Shown here: one piece after another, positions 8,281 to 17,016 of the stretch
Position numbering within the stretch: position 1 is the stretch's first letter
How the letters are laid out: each line of letters begins with the position of its first letter
Assembly (NCBI RefSeq): GCF_006912135.1
Contig: NZ_VIRS01000019.1
Coordinates: 1-64,000 of the forward strand
Direction: 5' to 3'
Length of the DNA stretch: 64,000 nucleotides
Origin: Cryptosporangium phraense
GTDB taxonomy: Bacteria; Actinomycetota; Actinomycetes; Mycobacteriales; Cryptosporangiaceae
Notes under the pieces: model-generated
Databases searched by the model: none
What the model was told of the DNA's origin: nothing
What the model saw: the letters and a program-made list of their open reading frames with translations, nothing else
Position numbers and translations under genes: made by a program

Positions 8281-8787
8281 CTAAACGTCGCTCAGCGTGG
8301 CCCAGACCGTCTTGCCGTCGGAGTGGTTCTCGATTCCCCAGCGCTCGCTCACCCGGTCGATCAGCGGCAGACCGCGGCCGCGGAAGCTGACCATGTCCAG
8401 CGGCCGGGCCACCGGCTGGACGGTCGAGGAGTCGCGTACCCGCACGGTGAGCTCACCGTCGGACAGCTCGAGCACGACGGTGGACGACGTCCCGGCGTGC
8501 TCGACCGCGTTGGAAACCAGCTCGCTGACGACGAGTTGGGCGATCTCCGTCAGATCCGGCGAGAGATCCCAGTCGGCCGCTGCCTGTTGCAGGAACCGCC
8601 TGGCCGCCGCCGAGGCGGACGGGTCGGCCGGGACCGTGCAGTCCCGGGTGACCCGTGCCGGCCGGTCATCGACATGGCGCACGCCCGCCTCCGCTACCGG
8701 GTAGAAGTGGGCGCAGTGCACGCGGGGCAGCAGCGAGACGTTGTCCGGCACGTCCACCACCACCCTTCCGGGGTCATCACTCCGCAC
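8281..8787 (-). CDS. RsbW-like ATP-binding protein (HATPase_c_2)
   Basis: A 168-residue protein with a GHKL ATPase domain: N-box ELVSNAVEHAG near residues 89-99, and a GRGLPLIDRV G-box near 137-146. Such proteins are anti-sigma-factor serine kinases or related regulators in actinobacteria. The N-terminal 45 residues are extra and contain Cys/His pairs. The start is a GTG with a weak ribosome site. A SigB-like promoter (8809-8834) stands 21 bases upstream, which would allow stress feedback on the gene. No sigma factor is adjacent, so its partner is unknown. Confidence 0.8.
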   Translation of the reverse strand: MRSDDPGRVVVDVPDNVSLLPRVHCAHFYPVAEAGVRHVDDRPARVTRDCTVPADPSASAAARRFLQQAAADWDLSPDLTEIAQLVVSELVSNAVEHAGTSSTVVLELSDGELTVRVRDSSTVQPVARPLDMVSFRGRGLPLIDRVSERWGIENHSDGKTVWATLSDV

Positions 8788-8808
8788 ATTCTTTTCTGTG
8801 GCCAGGAG

Positions 8809-8834
8809 TTACCCAGGTTCTGCACAGGGCACAC
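8809..8834 (-). promoter_or_regulatory. candidate SigB/SigF-type promoter of the RsbW-like gene
   Basis: Read on the minus strand: GTGT (8834-8831), a 16-base spacer, then GGGTAA (8814-8809). It ends 21 bases before the GTG start at 8787. Spacing and sequence match the other copies in the window. Confidence 0.5.
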
Positions 8835-8896
8835 GCGCGGACGACGGCACCCTGCCGGACGCGAGTAACCTCTGTCACACCGAGGGGAGTTTTCCT

Positions 8897-9892
8897 ATGC
8901 GAGGTCGACCGCTCGTCGTCGTCGGCGCGTCCGCCGGTGGCGTGGAGAGCCTGCGAGCGGTGGTCCGCGGGTTTCCTCCGGATCTTGCGGCGGCCGTGCT
9001 GGTCGTGCTGCACACGTCGCCCGGCGGCACCAGCGTCCTGGCGTCGATTCTCGACCGGTCGGGTCCACTCCCGGCCACCACCGCGACGGACGGCGAGCAC
9101 CTCCGGCCCGGCCACATCTACGTCGCTCCGCCCGACCACCACCTCACGGTGACCGACGGGCACTGCCTACTCTCGCGCGGGCCCCGGGAGAACGGGAACC
9201 GGCCGGCCATCGACCCGCTGTTCCGGTCGGCGGTCCGGGCGCACGGCTCGGCCGTGGTCGGCGTCGTGCTCTCCGGCATGCTCGACGACGGAGCGGCCGG
9301 CCTCGCGACGATCACCCGGCACTCCGGCGCCGCCGTGGTCCAGGACCCCGAGGACGCGCTCTACGCCGGAATGCCCCGGGCGGCGCTGGCGGTCTGCGGC
9401 CACGCCACCGTCGCCCCGGCCGACAAGCTCGGCCCGATCATCGCCCTTCTCGTCGGCGACGAGCCGATCCCCGATCCGCATACCGTCGACCCGCTGCTCG
9501 AACACGAGACCGCGATCGCGGAGCTGAACATGGACGAACTCAACGACTCGGCCCGGCCGGGCGTCCCGGCCGGGCTCGGCTGCCCCGACTGCAGCGGCGC
9601 GCTGTTCGCGGTCACCGAGGGCCCGATGACCCGGTACCGCTGCCGGGTCGGCCACGCCTGGTCACCCGACAGCCTGCTCGATCGGCAGAACATCGCCGTG
9701 GAGGGCGCGCTCTGGATGGCGTTGCGCACGATGGAAGACAAGGCCGCGCTGCACCGGCGGCTCGCCGACTCGGCGTTCGAACGGGGCGCCCCGATGACCG
9801 CGAACGCCAACATCCAGGCGGCCGACGAGCTCGGCGAGTCCGCCCGGCTGATCCGTGACCTGCTGGCCCAGGAGCCACCGGGCCAGCCGTGA
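8897..9892 (+). CDS. stand-alone CheB-type methylesterase with C-terminal Cys motif
   Basis: A 331-residue protein. Residues about 1-190 are a CheB esterase domain: VGASAGGVESL carries the catalytic Ser, HTSPGG the His, and SGMLDDGAAG the Asp. There is no receiver domain at the N-terminus, so it is not a classical chemotaxis CheB. The C-terminal part has CPDCSG and, about 17 residues later, CRVGH, a likely small zinc ribbon, then a helical tail. The ATG at 8897 follows GAGGGGAG; upstream in-frame codons lack similarity. It is 51 bp before the CheR-like gene. The methylated partner is unknown. Confidence 0.85.
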   Translation: MRGRPLVVVGASAGGVESLRAVVRGFPPDLAAAVLVVLHTSPGGTSVLASILDRSGPLPATTATDGEHLRPGHIYVAPPDHHLTVTDGHCLLSRGPRENGNRPAIDPLFRSAVRAHGSAVVGVVLSGMLDDGAAGLATITRHSGAAVVQDPEDALYAGMPRAALAVCGHATVAPADKLGPIIALLVGDEPIPDPHTVDPLLEHETAIAELNMDELNDSARPGVPAGLGCPDCSGALFAVTEGPMTRYRCRVGHAWSPDSLLDRQNIAVEGALWMALRTMEDKAALHRRLADSAFERGAPMTANANIQAADELGESARLIRDLLAQEPPGQP

Positions 9893-9943
9893 CCCGCTCA
9901 CCCGTTACTCTGCGGGCACCATTGACGTCAGCGAGGAACAGAA

Positions 9944-11788
9944 TTGAGCGAGGACGACCCCGAGTTCGAGGCACTGCTCGATTTCCTCAAGGAGAGCAGA
10001 GGGTTCGACTTCACCGGCTACAAGCGGTCGAGCCTGATGCGACGAGTCGCCCGCCGGACGCAGGCGCTCAACCTGGAAGGCGGCTGGGCCGAGTACCTCG
10101 ACTACCTCCAGGTGCACCAGGACGAGTACACGATCCTGTTCAACACCGTGCTGATCAACGTCACCGGGTTCTTCCGCGACCAGGAGTCCTGGGTGCAGCT
10201 CCGGGGCGAGATCCTGCCCCAGATGATCGCGGCCAAGAAGCCGTCGGAGACCATCCGCATCTGGTGCGCGGGCTGCGCCACCGGTGAGGAGGCCTACAGC
10301 ATCGCGATGCTGCTCGCCGATCTGCTCGGCCCGGAGGAGTTCCGCGACCGGGTCAAGATCTACGCGACCGACGTCGACGACGAGGCCCTCTCGATCGCCC
10401 GGCAGGCCACCTACGGCGAGAAGGAGACCCGGGCGGTCCCGCAGGACCTGCTCGAGCGCTACTTCGAGCGCAACGGCGTCCGGTACGTGTTCGGGAAGGA
10501 CCTCCGGCGCGGCGTGATCTTCGGGCGCAACGATCTGGTGCAGGATGCGCCGATCAGCCGCGTCGACTTGCTGACCTGCCGTAACACGCTGATGTACCTG
10601 AACGCCGAAACCCAGTCGCGGGTGCTGGCGCGGTTCAATTTCGCGCTCAACGACACCGGCGTACTGTTCCTGGGCAAGGCGGAAATGCTGCTCAGCCACG
10701 GGCAGCTGTTCACGCCTCTCGACCTCAAACGGCGGTTCTTCCGAAAGGTTCCGCGTGCGGTACCGGGGCTCGGCGTGATTTCCAGCGGCAACAGCGCCCG
10801 CAACGCGCTGCACGACATGCTCGGCGCCGACCGGCTGCAGACCGAAGCGCTGCTGGCCGCTCCGGTGGCCACGATCGTCGTCACCGACGACGGCACGGTG
10901 GCCGGCGTCAACCAGCGGGCCGAGGCGCTGTTCGGCGTCTCCACCCGCGATCTCGGCCGGCCGTTCCTCGACCTCGATCTGTCCTACCGCCCAGTCGAGC
11001 TGCGCCCGCACCTGGAGGAGGTCCGGCGTGACCGGCGTCCGGTCTGGGTCCGCGACGTCGAGTGGGCCCGGTCGCCGGGCGAGAAGCTCTACCTCGACCT
11101 CCAGGTCGTCCCGCTGATCAGCTCGGACGGCACGCACGCGGGCGCGGCGGTGTTCGTCAACGACGTCACCCGCTACCGCAAGCTGCAGGACGAGCTCGAG
11201 TACGCGAACCGCCAGATCGAGACCGCGTACGAGGAACTGCAGTCCACGGTCGAGGAACTGGAGACCACCAACGAGGAACTCCAGTCCACGGTCGAAGAGC
11301 TCGAGACCACCAACGAGGAGCTCCAGTCCACGAACGAGGAGCTGGAGACGATGAACGAGGAGCTCCAGTCCACCAACGACGAGCTCCAGTCGATCAACGA
11401 CGAGCTGCGCGAGCGCACCGAGCAGCTCAACGACGCCAACGCGTTCCTCGAGTCGATACTGCGTAGCCTGCGCAGCGGCGTCATCGTCGTCGACTCGGAC
11501 CTGGTCGTCCGGGTCTGGAACCGGCAGTCCGAGGACCTCTGGGGCCTGCGTCCGGAGGAGGCGGTCGGGCAGCACCTGCTCAACCTCGACATCGGGATCT
11601 CCACCGATCAGCTCCGGCCGCTCGTCCGCCAGGTCCTCAACGGTGGTGACGAGCCGGAGGAGCTGCTGGTCGAGGCCATCAACCGGCGCGGTCGGACGGT
11701 CGAGGTCCGGGTCGGCGCCAGCCCGCTCGTCTACCGCGCGGGCCAGACCGCGGGGGCGATAGTGGTGATGGATCAGATCAGCGGGTAA
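9944..11788 (+). CDS. CheR-type methyltransferase with coiled coil and two PAS domains
   Basis: A 614-residue protein. Residues about 5-270 form CheR: an N-terminal helical part (FDFTGYKRSSLMRR), then the SAM-binding WCAGCATGEEAYSIAM. A PAS domain follows at about 300-410. Residues about 425-500 are a coiled coil of near-identical repeats (EELQSTVEELETTN type), then a second PAS at about 505-610. The start is TTG at 9944, with GAGGA upstream. This is the front half of the CheB/CheR-PAS-kinase hybrids known in other bacteria, here without a kinase domain. Together with the CheB gene it suggests a glutamate-methylation signal, but no chemoreceptor lies nearby. Confidence 0.85.
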   Translation: MSEDDPEFEALLDFLKESRGFDFTGYKRSSLMRRVARRTQALNLEGGWAEYLDYLQVHQDEYTILFNTVLINVTGFFRDQESWVQLRGEILPQMIAAKKPSETIRIWCAGCATGEEAYSIAMLLADLLGPEEFRDRVKIYATDVDDEALSIARQATYGEKETRAVPQDLLERYFERNGVRYVFGKDLRRGVIFGRNDLVQDAPISRVDLLTCRNTLMYLNAETQSRVLARFNFALNDTGVLFLGKAEMLLSHGQLFTPLDLKRRFFRKVPRAVPGLGVISSGNSARNALHDMLGADRLQTEALLAAPVATIVVTDDGTVAGVNQRAEALFGVSTRDLGRPFLDLDLSYRPVELRPHLEEVRRDRRPVWVRDVEWARSPGEKLYLDLQVVPLISSDGTHAGAAVFVNDVTRYRKLQDELEYANRQIETAYEELQSTVEELETTNEELQSTVEELETTNEELQSTNEELETMNEELQSTNDELQSINDELRERTEQLNDANAFLESILRSLRSGVIVVDSDLVVRVWNRQSEDLWGLRPEEAVGQHLLNLDIGISTDQLRPLVRQVLNGGDEPEELLVEAINRRGRTVEVRVGASPLVYRAGQTAGAIVVMDQISG

Positions 11789-11835
11789 CCGCGCGTGCGG
11801 CCTTTAGCCCCGTTTGTCGGCCTACCATCCGGCGG

Positions 11836-13785
11836 ATGCCGGACTCCCTCCTCACGCTCCACCCGCCTCGGCTCCACCGGCCACAGCGGACCGAACGGCT
11901 CCGGCTCTCGCACCGCCCCGCGCTCGACGGGCTGCGTGCGGTCGCGGTCGTCGTCGTGCTGCTGTTCCACGGTGGAGTGTCGTGGCTGCCCGGCGGCTGG
12001 CTCGGCGTCGACGCGTTCTTCGTCCTCTCCGGCTACCTGATCACGACGCTGCTGCTGGCCGAGCACGAGCGGACCGGCCGGATCCGGCTGGCCGCGTTCT
12101 GGGGCCGCCGGGCCCGGCGGCTGCTGCCCGCGCTGCTCGCGGTGGTGACCGCGGTGGTCGGGTGCGCGCACTGGCTGGTTCCGCCCGAGGAACGGCAACC
12201 GCTCGGTCCGGACGCGGTGAGCGCGCTGGCGTACGTCGCGAACTGGCGGATGCTGCACCGGGGCGACGGCTACGCGGCCCTCACCGCGTCGCCGTCCCCG
12301 CTCCAGCACACCTGGTCGCTCGCTCTCGAGGAGCAGTTCTACCTGCTCTGGCCGCTGGTGATCGTCGCCGCGCTGGCCTGGTGGCGCGGCCGGGGGCTGC
12401 TGCTGGGCACGCTCGTCGCGGCGGGCGCCTCGGCCGCCGCGATGGCCCTGCTCTACGTCCCCGACGCCGAACCGGCCCGGGCCTACTACGGCAGCGACAC
12501 CCGCGCGTTCGGGCTGCTGGCCGGGTGCGCGCTGGCGCTCGGCGCCCGGCGGTACCGGGCGGTGCACGCGGCCCCGCGGCGGTGGTCACTGCCGGTGGCG
12601 ATCGCGCTCGGGGTCCTCGCCGCCGCGCTGTTGCTGCTCGACGACAGCGGACCCGCGCTCTACCGGGGTGGTCTGCTCGCCGTCGTCGGCGCGGTCGCGG
12701 TCGTGATCGGCGCCGCCGATCGGCGTCCGGACGGACGGCTCGCCGCCGTGCTCGCGATCCGTCCACTGCCGGAGATCGGACGCGTCTCGTACGAGCTCTA
12801 CCTCTGGCACTGGCCGACGTTCCTCTTTCTGGACGCCGAGCGCAGCGGGCTGTCCGGCGTACCGCTGCTGGCCGCCCGATGCGTGGTCACCGCGGTGCTG
12901 GCGATGGCCACCTACCGGCTGCTCAGCCGGCCGGTCCGGATCCGCCGCTGGCCCCGGACCCGGCCGGTGCTCGTCACGCTCACCGCGGTCGCCGCCGTCG
13001 CGTCGGCGTCGATCGTGCTCACCCGGCCGGCGCAACCCCGGGAGCCGGCCCGCCCGGCCGCGCTGCCGAGCGTCCAGAGCAGTACCTTGCTCAGCCGACC
13101 GGGACGGGAACCGGGACCGCTGCGGATCACGGTCTTCGGCGACTCGGTCGCCAACAGCCTGGCCGTCGGCCTGCCCCGGCTGCGGAACGGGACGCTGACC
13201 AACCGGTCGCTGATCGGCTGCGGGATCGCCCGGTCGGGACGGGTGCACAACGCGGCCAGGACCCAGTCGCCCTACGCGCGCTGTCCGCGCTGGGACGCGT
13301 ACTGGGCCGCGGGCGTCCGGGCCGACCGGCCGGACTTGGCGCTGGTCGTGCTGGCCCGGTGGGAGGTGCTCGACCGCGAGCTGGACGGCCGCTGGCAGCA
13401 CATCGGCGAACCGGCGTTCGACGCGTACCTGCGCCGGGAGCTGGCGACGATGGTCCGGGTGCTGACCGCGGGCGGCGCCCGGATCGTGCTGGCGACCGCG
13501 CCGTTCAACCACCGGTACGAGCGCCGGGACGGCAGCCTCTACCCGGAGGACGACCCGGCCCGGATGGACGCCTGGAACCGGATGCTCCGGGACACCGCGG
13601 CGGCCGACCCGGCCCGGATCCGGATCGTCGACCTCGGGGCCCGGCTCTGCCCGGACGGACGGTATACCGCCGACGTCGACGGCGTTCACCTGCGCAGCGA
13701 CGGACTCCACCTCACGGCGGGCGGAGTCCGCGACTACGTGGCCCCGTGGCTCCTGCCTCAGCTCACCGAGGCCGCTTCCGGCTGA
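11836..13785 (+). CDS. acyltransferase with C-terminal SGNH domain (OafA/YrhL type)
   Basis: A 649-residue membrane protein. Residues about 25-370 are an acyltransferase-3 domain with about ten membrane segments; RPALDGLRAVAVVVVLLFH carries the conserved H after the first helix. A linker is followed by an extracytoplasmic SGNH-hydrolase-like domain at about 430-645 (FGDSVANS block I; DGVHLRSDGLHLT block V). Such proteins O-acetylate cell-wall or exported polysaccharides. The ATG at 11836 is 47 bp after the CheR stop. Its 3' end overlaps the convergent gene by 28 bp. The acceptor is unknown. Confidence 0.85.
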   Translation: MPDSLLTLHPPRLHRPQRTERLRLSHRPALDGLRAVAVVVVLLFHGGVSWLPGGWLGVDAFFVLSGYLITTLLLAEHERTGRIRLAAFWGRRARRLLPALLAVVTAVVGCAHWLVPPEERQPLGPDAVSALAYVANWRMLHRGDGYAALTASPSPLQHTWSLALEEQFYLLWPLVIVAALAWWRGRGLLLGTLVAAGASAAAMALLYVPDAEPARAYYGSDTRAFGLLAGCALALGARRYRAVHAAPRRWSLPVAIALGVLAAALLLLDDSGPALYRGGLLAVVGAVAVVIGAADRRPDGRLAAVLAIRPLPEIGRVSYELYLWHWPTFLFLDAERSGLSGVPLLAARCVVTAVLAMATYRLLSRPVRIRRWPRTRPVLVTLTAVAAVASASIVLTRPAQPREPARPAALPSVQSSTLLSRPGREPGPLRITVFGDSVANSLAVGLPRLRNGTLTNRSLIGCGIARSGRVHNAARTQSPYARCPRWDAYWAAGVRADRPDLALVVLARWEVLDRELDGRWQHIGEPAFDAYLRRELATMVRVLTAGGARIVLATAPFNHRYERRDGSLYPEDDPARMDAWNRMLRDTAAADPARIRIVDLGARLCPDGRYTADVDGVHLRSDGLHLTAGGVRDYVAPWLLPQLTEAASG

Positions 13786-14396
13786 ACGGGCGCCCCGGTG
13801 GACGCCGGGCCGGCGTCGTGGCCGAGGCCGGACAGGCGGAGCGTGCCGGCCGGGGCGATCCCGAGCCGCTCGGCCGCGAGCAGGAACGCCTCCGCGTACG
13901 GCGAGTGGACGGTCGAGTCGTGCACCAGGTCCCAGTCGATCTGCTCCCGCAACGCGCGGGCCAGCGGCAACACGGTCGACAGGTCGCAGTAGTGCTCGGT
14001 GAACGCCAGTAGCTTGTTGAGCAGCAGGTCGGTCGCGGCCAGCACCGGCATCCGCACCGCCTCGACCGGCATCTCCTCGGCCCGCTCGAGCATCTCGACC
14101 GTGACCTCGCGCTCCGACGGCCGGAAGATCAGGTCGACCAGGCAGTCGCCGTCGTACACCTTGACCAGCCAGTCCTCCGGCGGCTGCTCGGACCGGAGCC
14201 CGGCCTCGACGCACGCGCCGAGCGCGGACTGGACGTCCGACGGACGGATCAGGAAGTCCACGTCGTGCGTGGAGGCGGGCCCGCCTCTGGCGTAGACCGC
14301 GAATCCCCCGGCGAGTGCGAACGGCAGGTCCGCCGCCTTCAGAGTGCTCGCCACCCGCTTCATGGTCACGATCAGCGCGTCCGGGTCTCCGCTCAT
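13758..14396 (-). CDS. nucleotidyltransferase-like protein
   Basis: A 212-residue protein. The N-terminal part, LPFALAGGFAVYARGG then THDVDFLI near residues 22-50, has the GG and DxD pattern of the pol-beta-like nucleotidyltransferase superfamily, as in AbiEii or MNT-like proteins. The next Asp may lie in VYDGDCLVDLIF near residue 85. A helical C-terminal half follows. There is no adjacent antitoxin-like gene, so an AbiE-type toxin is not supported. The ATG has GGGGGAG upstream and a SigB-like promoter 31 bases before. It overlaps the acyltransferase 3' end. Confidence 0.65.
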   Translation of the reverse strand: MSGDPDALIVTMKRVASTLKAADLPFALAGGFAVYARGGPASTHDVDFLIRPSDVQSALGACVEAGLRSEQPPEDWLVKVYDGDCLVDLIFRPSEREVTVEMLERAEEMPVEAVRMPVLAATDLLLNKLLAFTEHYCDLSTVLPLARALREQIDWDLVHDSTVHSPYAEAFLLAAERLGIAPAGTLRLSGLGHDAGPASTGAPVQPEAASVS

Positions 14397-14426
14397 GGCT
14401 CCCCCTTACCCCCGTTGGTCTGCGGC

Positions 14427-14452
14427 ATACCCTGCCCCTTCGTCCCCGACAC
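14427..14452 (-). promoter_or_regulatory. candidate SigB/SigF-type promoter of the nucleotidyltransferase-like gene
   Basis: Read on the minus strand: GTGT (14452-14449), a 16-base spacer and GGGTAT (14432-14427), 30 bases before the ATG at 14396, which has a strong GGGGGAG ribosome site. Confidence 0.5.
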
Positions 14453-14565
14453 AGCCCGTCCGTGCGCGGTTCCGAGCTACCATCGGATTTCGAGGAATTC
14501 TTCGTAGCGGTCGGGGTAACTCCCGGCCGGTGGGTGCAGACCGTCGCCCGCGAAGCGAGGCTTGG

Positions 14566-15300
14566 ATGCTCACCTGCGAGATCGACCGGACGTCCCCGAT
14601 CACCGTCGTGGCGGTGGACGGTGACCTGCGGCTCGGCACCGTGTCCCAGGTGCGCGCGGCGCTGCTGAAATGCCTGGCCGAGTGCCCGGACGCCGTCCTG
14701 GTCGACCTCTCCCGCACCGTCATCGGGGCCCCGGTGGCGCTGACCGTCTTCGCCGCGGTGAGCCGCCGCGCCGCGGTCTGGCCGCCGGTGCCGCTGGTGC
14801 TCGCGGCCCGGCCACCGGGAGTTCGTCAGCAGCTCGCGACCGTGTCCCGGGCCTGGGGCCTCCCGGTGCACGAGTCGGTCGAGGCGGCGCTGAGCGCAGC
14901 GCCGTTCGGACCGCCACCGGTGCGGCGGGTCGAGCGGAGGCTCCGGCCGGGGACGATGGCCCTGCCGCAGGCCCGGACGCTGGTCGCCGACGCCTGCACC
15001 GAGTGGGGGCTCGGCGACTTCACGATGCCGGCCGAGCTGATCATGTCCGAGTTGGCCAGCAACGCGGTCCAGCACGCGGGCACCGACCTCACGGTCGCGG
15101 TGATCCTCCGGCGCGGTCTGCTGCACCTCACGGTGGCCGACGGGAACCCCGATCCGCCGCAGAAGCCGCGCGACTTCCCGTCCGTCGGCGCGCTCACTGG
15201 GCGCGGGTTGATGCTGGTGGAAGAGTTCGCGACGGCCTGGGGGCACCTGCCCATCGACGCAGGCAAAGTGGTCTGGGCGACACTGCGCGTGAGCGGCTGA
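14566..15300 (+). CDS. STAS domain fused to RsbW-like ATPase
   Basis: A 244-residue fusion. Residues about 1-110 look like a STAS (anti-sigma antagonist) domain, but the usual phosphorylated Ser motif is replaced by VDLSRTVIGAPVALTVF. Residues about 125-244 form a GHKL ATPase: ELASNAVQHAG is the N-box and GRGLMLVEEFATAWG the G-box. Anti-sigma kinase and antagonist are normally separate proteins, so this may be a self-contained switch. The ATG at 14566 follows GCGAGG; 74 upstream codons in the same frame have no similarity. No sigma factor is adjacent. Confidence 0.8.
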   Translation: MLTCEIDRTSPITVVAVDGDLRLGTVSQVRAALLKCLAECPDAVLVDLSRTVIGAPVALTVFAAVSRRAAVWPPVPLVLAARPPGVRQQLATVSRAWGLPVHESVEAALSAAPFGPPPVRRVERRLRPGTMALPQARTLVADACTEWGLGDFTMPAELIMSELASNAVQHAGTDLTVAVILRRGLLHLTVADGNPDPPQKPRDFPSVGALTGRGLMLVEEFATAWGHLPIDAGKVVWATLRVSG

Positions 15301-15343
15301 ACACTTCGGCATAGAAGCGTTCCGACCGGGGACATGAGCCGGT

Positions 15344-16306
15344 GTGCGAACCGATTACGTCCTGCCCGGTGAACTCGCGGGGCTCGCCCCCGCCGACGCG
15401 TTCCTCGCCGCCCGCAAGGCCGGCGTGCTCGATCTTCCGCTTCCCGGGGCCGGCCGGACCCGGGAGCGGTTCGCGGTGCTCGGCGCGCTCGGGCGCGCCG
15501 ACCCGGTGCTCGCCCGGCTGGCCGAGGGCCATGCGGACGCGGTGGCGATCCTGGCCGAGCTCGGCGGTCCGGAGCCCGGGGACGCGTCGTGGGGAGTATG
15601 GGCGGCGGTTCCCCGCTCGGTGACCGCGGTGCGCCGGGGCTCCGGGTGGGAGTTGACGGGGGACCGGCCGTGGTGCTCGGGGGCCGGGGTGTGCACTCGG
15701 GCGCTGGTCACCGCGGCCGGCGACGAGGGGATCCGGCTGTTCGCGGTCGACGTCGGCGGGCCCGGGGTCACACCGCTCGACGGCACCTGGCCCGCGGTCG
15801 GGATGGCCGGCAGCGACAGCCGGACCGTCCGGTTCGACCGGGCACCGGCCGAGCCGGTCGGTGACGTCGGCCAGTACGTCGCCCGGCCCGGCTTCTGGGC
15901 CGGTGGAGCCGGGGTGGCCGCCTGCTGGCACGGCGCCGCCGTCGGGGTGGCCCAGCCCCTGCTGGACGCCGGGACCGACCCGCACCTGCTGGCCCACCTC
16001 GGTGCGGTGGACACTGCGCTCGGGGCGTCGAGCGCGCTGCTGGACGAGGTCGCGGCCCTGATCGACGACGACTTCACCGCGGAGGCGCTGCGCCGGCCGG
16101 TCCGGCGGGTCCGGGCCGCCGCCGAGGCGGCCGCCACCGCCACGCTCGACCACGTCGGGCGGGCGCTCGGCGCGAAACCGCTCTGCCAGGACGCCGCCCA
16201 CGCCCACCGGGTCGCCGATCTCACGGTCTACCTCCGCCAGAGCCACGCCGAACGCGACCTCGCCGACCTCGGTTCCGATGTTCTCGAGAACGGATCCGGC
16301 TGGTGA
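15344..16306 (+). CDS. acyl-CoA dehydrogenase-like protein
   Basis: A 320-residue protein with the middle and C-terminal pattern of the acyl-CoA dehydrogenase superfamily: a beta domain with VTAVRRGSGWELTGDRPWCSGA near residues 92-112, then a helical domain (RAAAEAAATATLDHVGRALG near 255-275). It is shorter than the usual 380-400 residues because the N-terminal helical domain is reduced. FAD binding is probable and the substrate unknown. The start is GTG at 15344. It is the first gene of a four-gene cassette, overlapping the PIG-L gene by 4 bp (GTGA). Confidence 0.75.
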   Translation: MRTDYVLPGELAGLAPADAFLAARKAGVLDLPLPGAGRTRERFAVLGALGRADPVLARLAEGHADAVAILAELGGPEPGDASWGVWAAVPRSVTAVRRGSGWELTGDRPWCSGAGVCTRALVTAAGDEGIRLFAVDVGGPGVTPLDGTWPAVGMAGSDSRTVRFDRAPAEPVGDVGQYVARPGFWAGGAGVAACWHGAAVGVAQPLLDAGTDPHLLAHLGAVDTALGASSALLDEVAALIDDDFTAEALRRPVRRVRAAAEAAATATLDHVGRALGAKPLCQDAAHAHRVADLTVYLRQSHAERDLADLGSDVLENGSGW

Positions 16307-17016
16307 CCCCGCTGATCCACGGCACCGGCACGGCGGAGGAGCACTGGCGGGCCTGGGACACCGACTGGCCGCTCCTCGACCTGCCCGATGGAGCCCCGCT
16401 GGTCGTCGCGCCCCACCCGGACGACGAGGTCCTCGGCGCCGGCGGCCTGCTGGCCCGGCTTCCCGACGCCGAGGTCGTCGCCGTCACCGACGGCGAGGCG
16501 TCCCACCCCCACAGCACCGTGCTCACCCGGCCGGCGATGGCCGCCGTCCGCCGGACCGAGACCGACGAGGCCCTGACCCGGCTCGGACACCAGACGCCGA
16601 CGATCCACCGCCTGGCCCACCCCGACGGCGCGATCGACGAGATAGCGCTGACCACCGCACTCGAGCGGCTCCTGACCCCGGGCCGCTGGTGCCTGGCCAG
16701 CTGGCGCGGCGACGGCCACCCCGACCACGAGGCCGTCGGCCGCGCCGCCGCCGCGGCTTGCGCCACGACCGGCGCGATCCTGGTCGAGTACCCGATCTGG
16801 ACCTGGCACTGGGCCTCCCCGGGCGACCCCCGCGTGCCCTGGGACCGGTGCCGCCGCCTCCCGCTCAGCGACGCCGAACGCGCGGCCAAGCGGCACGCGC
16901 TCGACGCGTTCGTCTCCCAGACCCGGCCGCTGGGCCCCGACCCGGACGACGCCCCGATCCTGCCCCCGCACGTCCTGGCCCGCTTCGACCGGCCGGTGGA
17001 GGTGTTCTTCGCGTGA
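16303..17016 (+). CDS. PIG-L family N-deacetylase
   Basis: A 237-residue protein with the PIG-L/LmbE signature: PHPDDEVLGAGG near residues 37-48 and HPDHEAVG near 145-152, giving the His-Asp-His zinc site. Family members remove N-acetyl groups from N-acetylglucosaminyl conjugates, as MshB and BshB do. The start is GTG overlapping the upstream stop (GTGA). Its own stop overlaps the methyltransferase start in the same way, indicating translational coupling. The substrate is probably an N-acetylated sugar conjugate (inference). Confidence 0.85.
   Translation: MTPLIHGTGTAEEHWRAWDTDWPLLDLPDGAPLVVAPHPDDEVLGAGGLLARLPDAEVVAVTDGEASHPHSTVLTRPAMAAVRRTETDEALTRLGHQTPTIHRLAHPDGAIDEIALTTALERLLTPGRWCLASWRGDGHPDHEAVGRAAAAACATTGAILVEYPIWTWHWASPGDPRVPWDRCRRLPLSDAERAAKRHALDAFVSQTRPLGPDPDDAPILPPHVLARFDRPVEVFFA

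Noticed and set aside
11229-11406. CRISPR-like or satellite repeat
   Set aside because: The repeats are in frame in a CheR-PAS gene and encode a known coiled-coil pattern; there are no spacers.
13758-14396. AbiEii-type toxin of a toxin-antitoxin or phage-defence system
   Set aside because: No adjacent antitoxin-like gene; the upstream promoter and isolated position suggest a free-standing gene.
12586-15312. A 908-residue minus-strand frame
   Set aside because: Antisense to the acyltransferase and STAS-ATPase genes, with low-complexity Arg/Gly/Pro composition.
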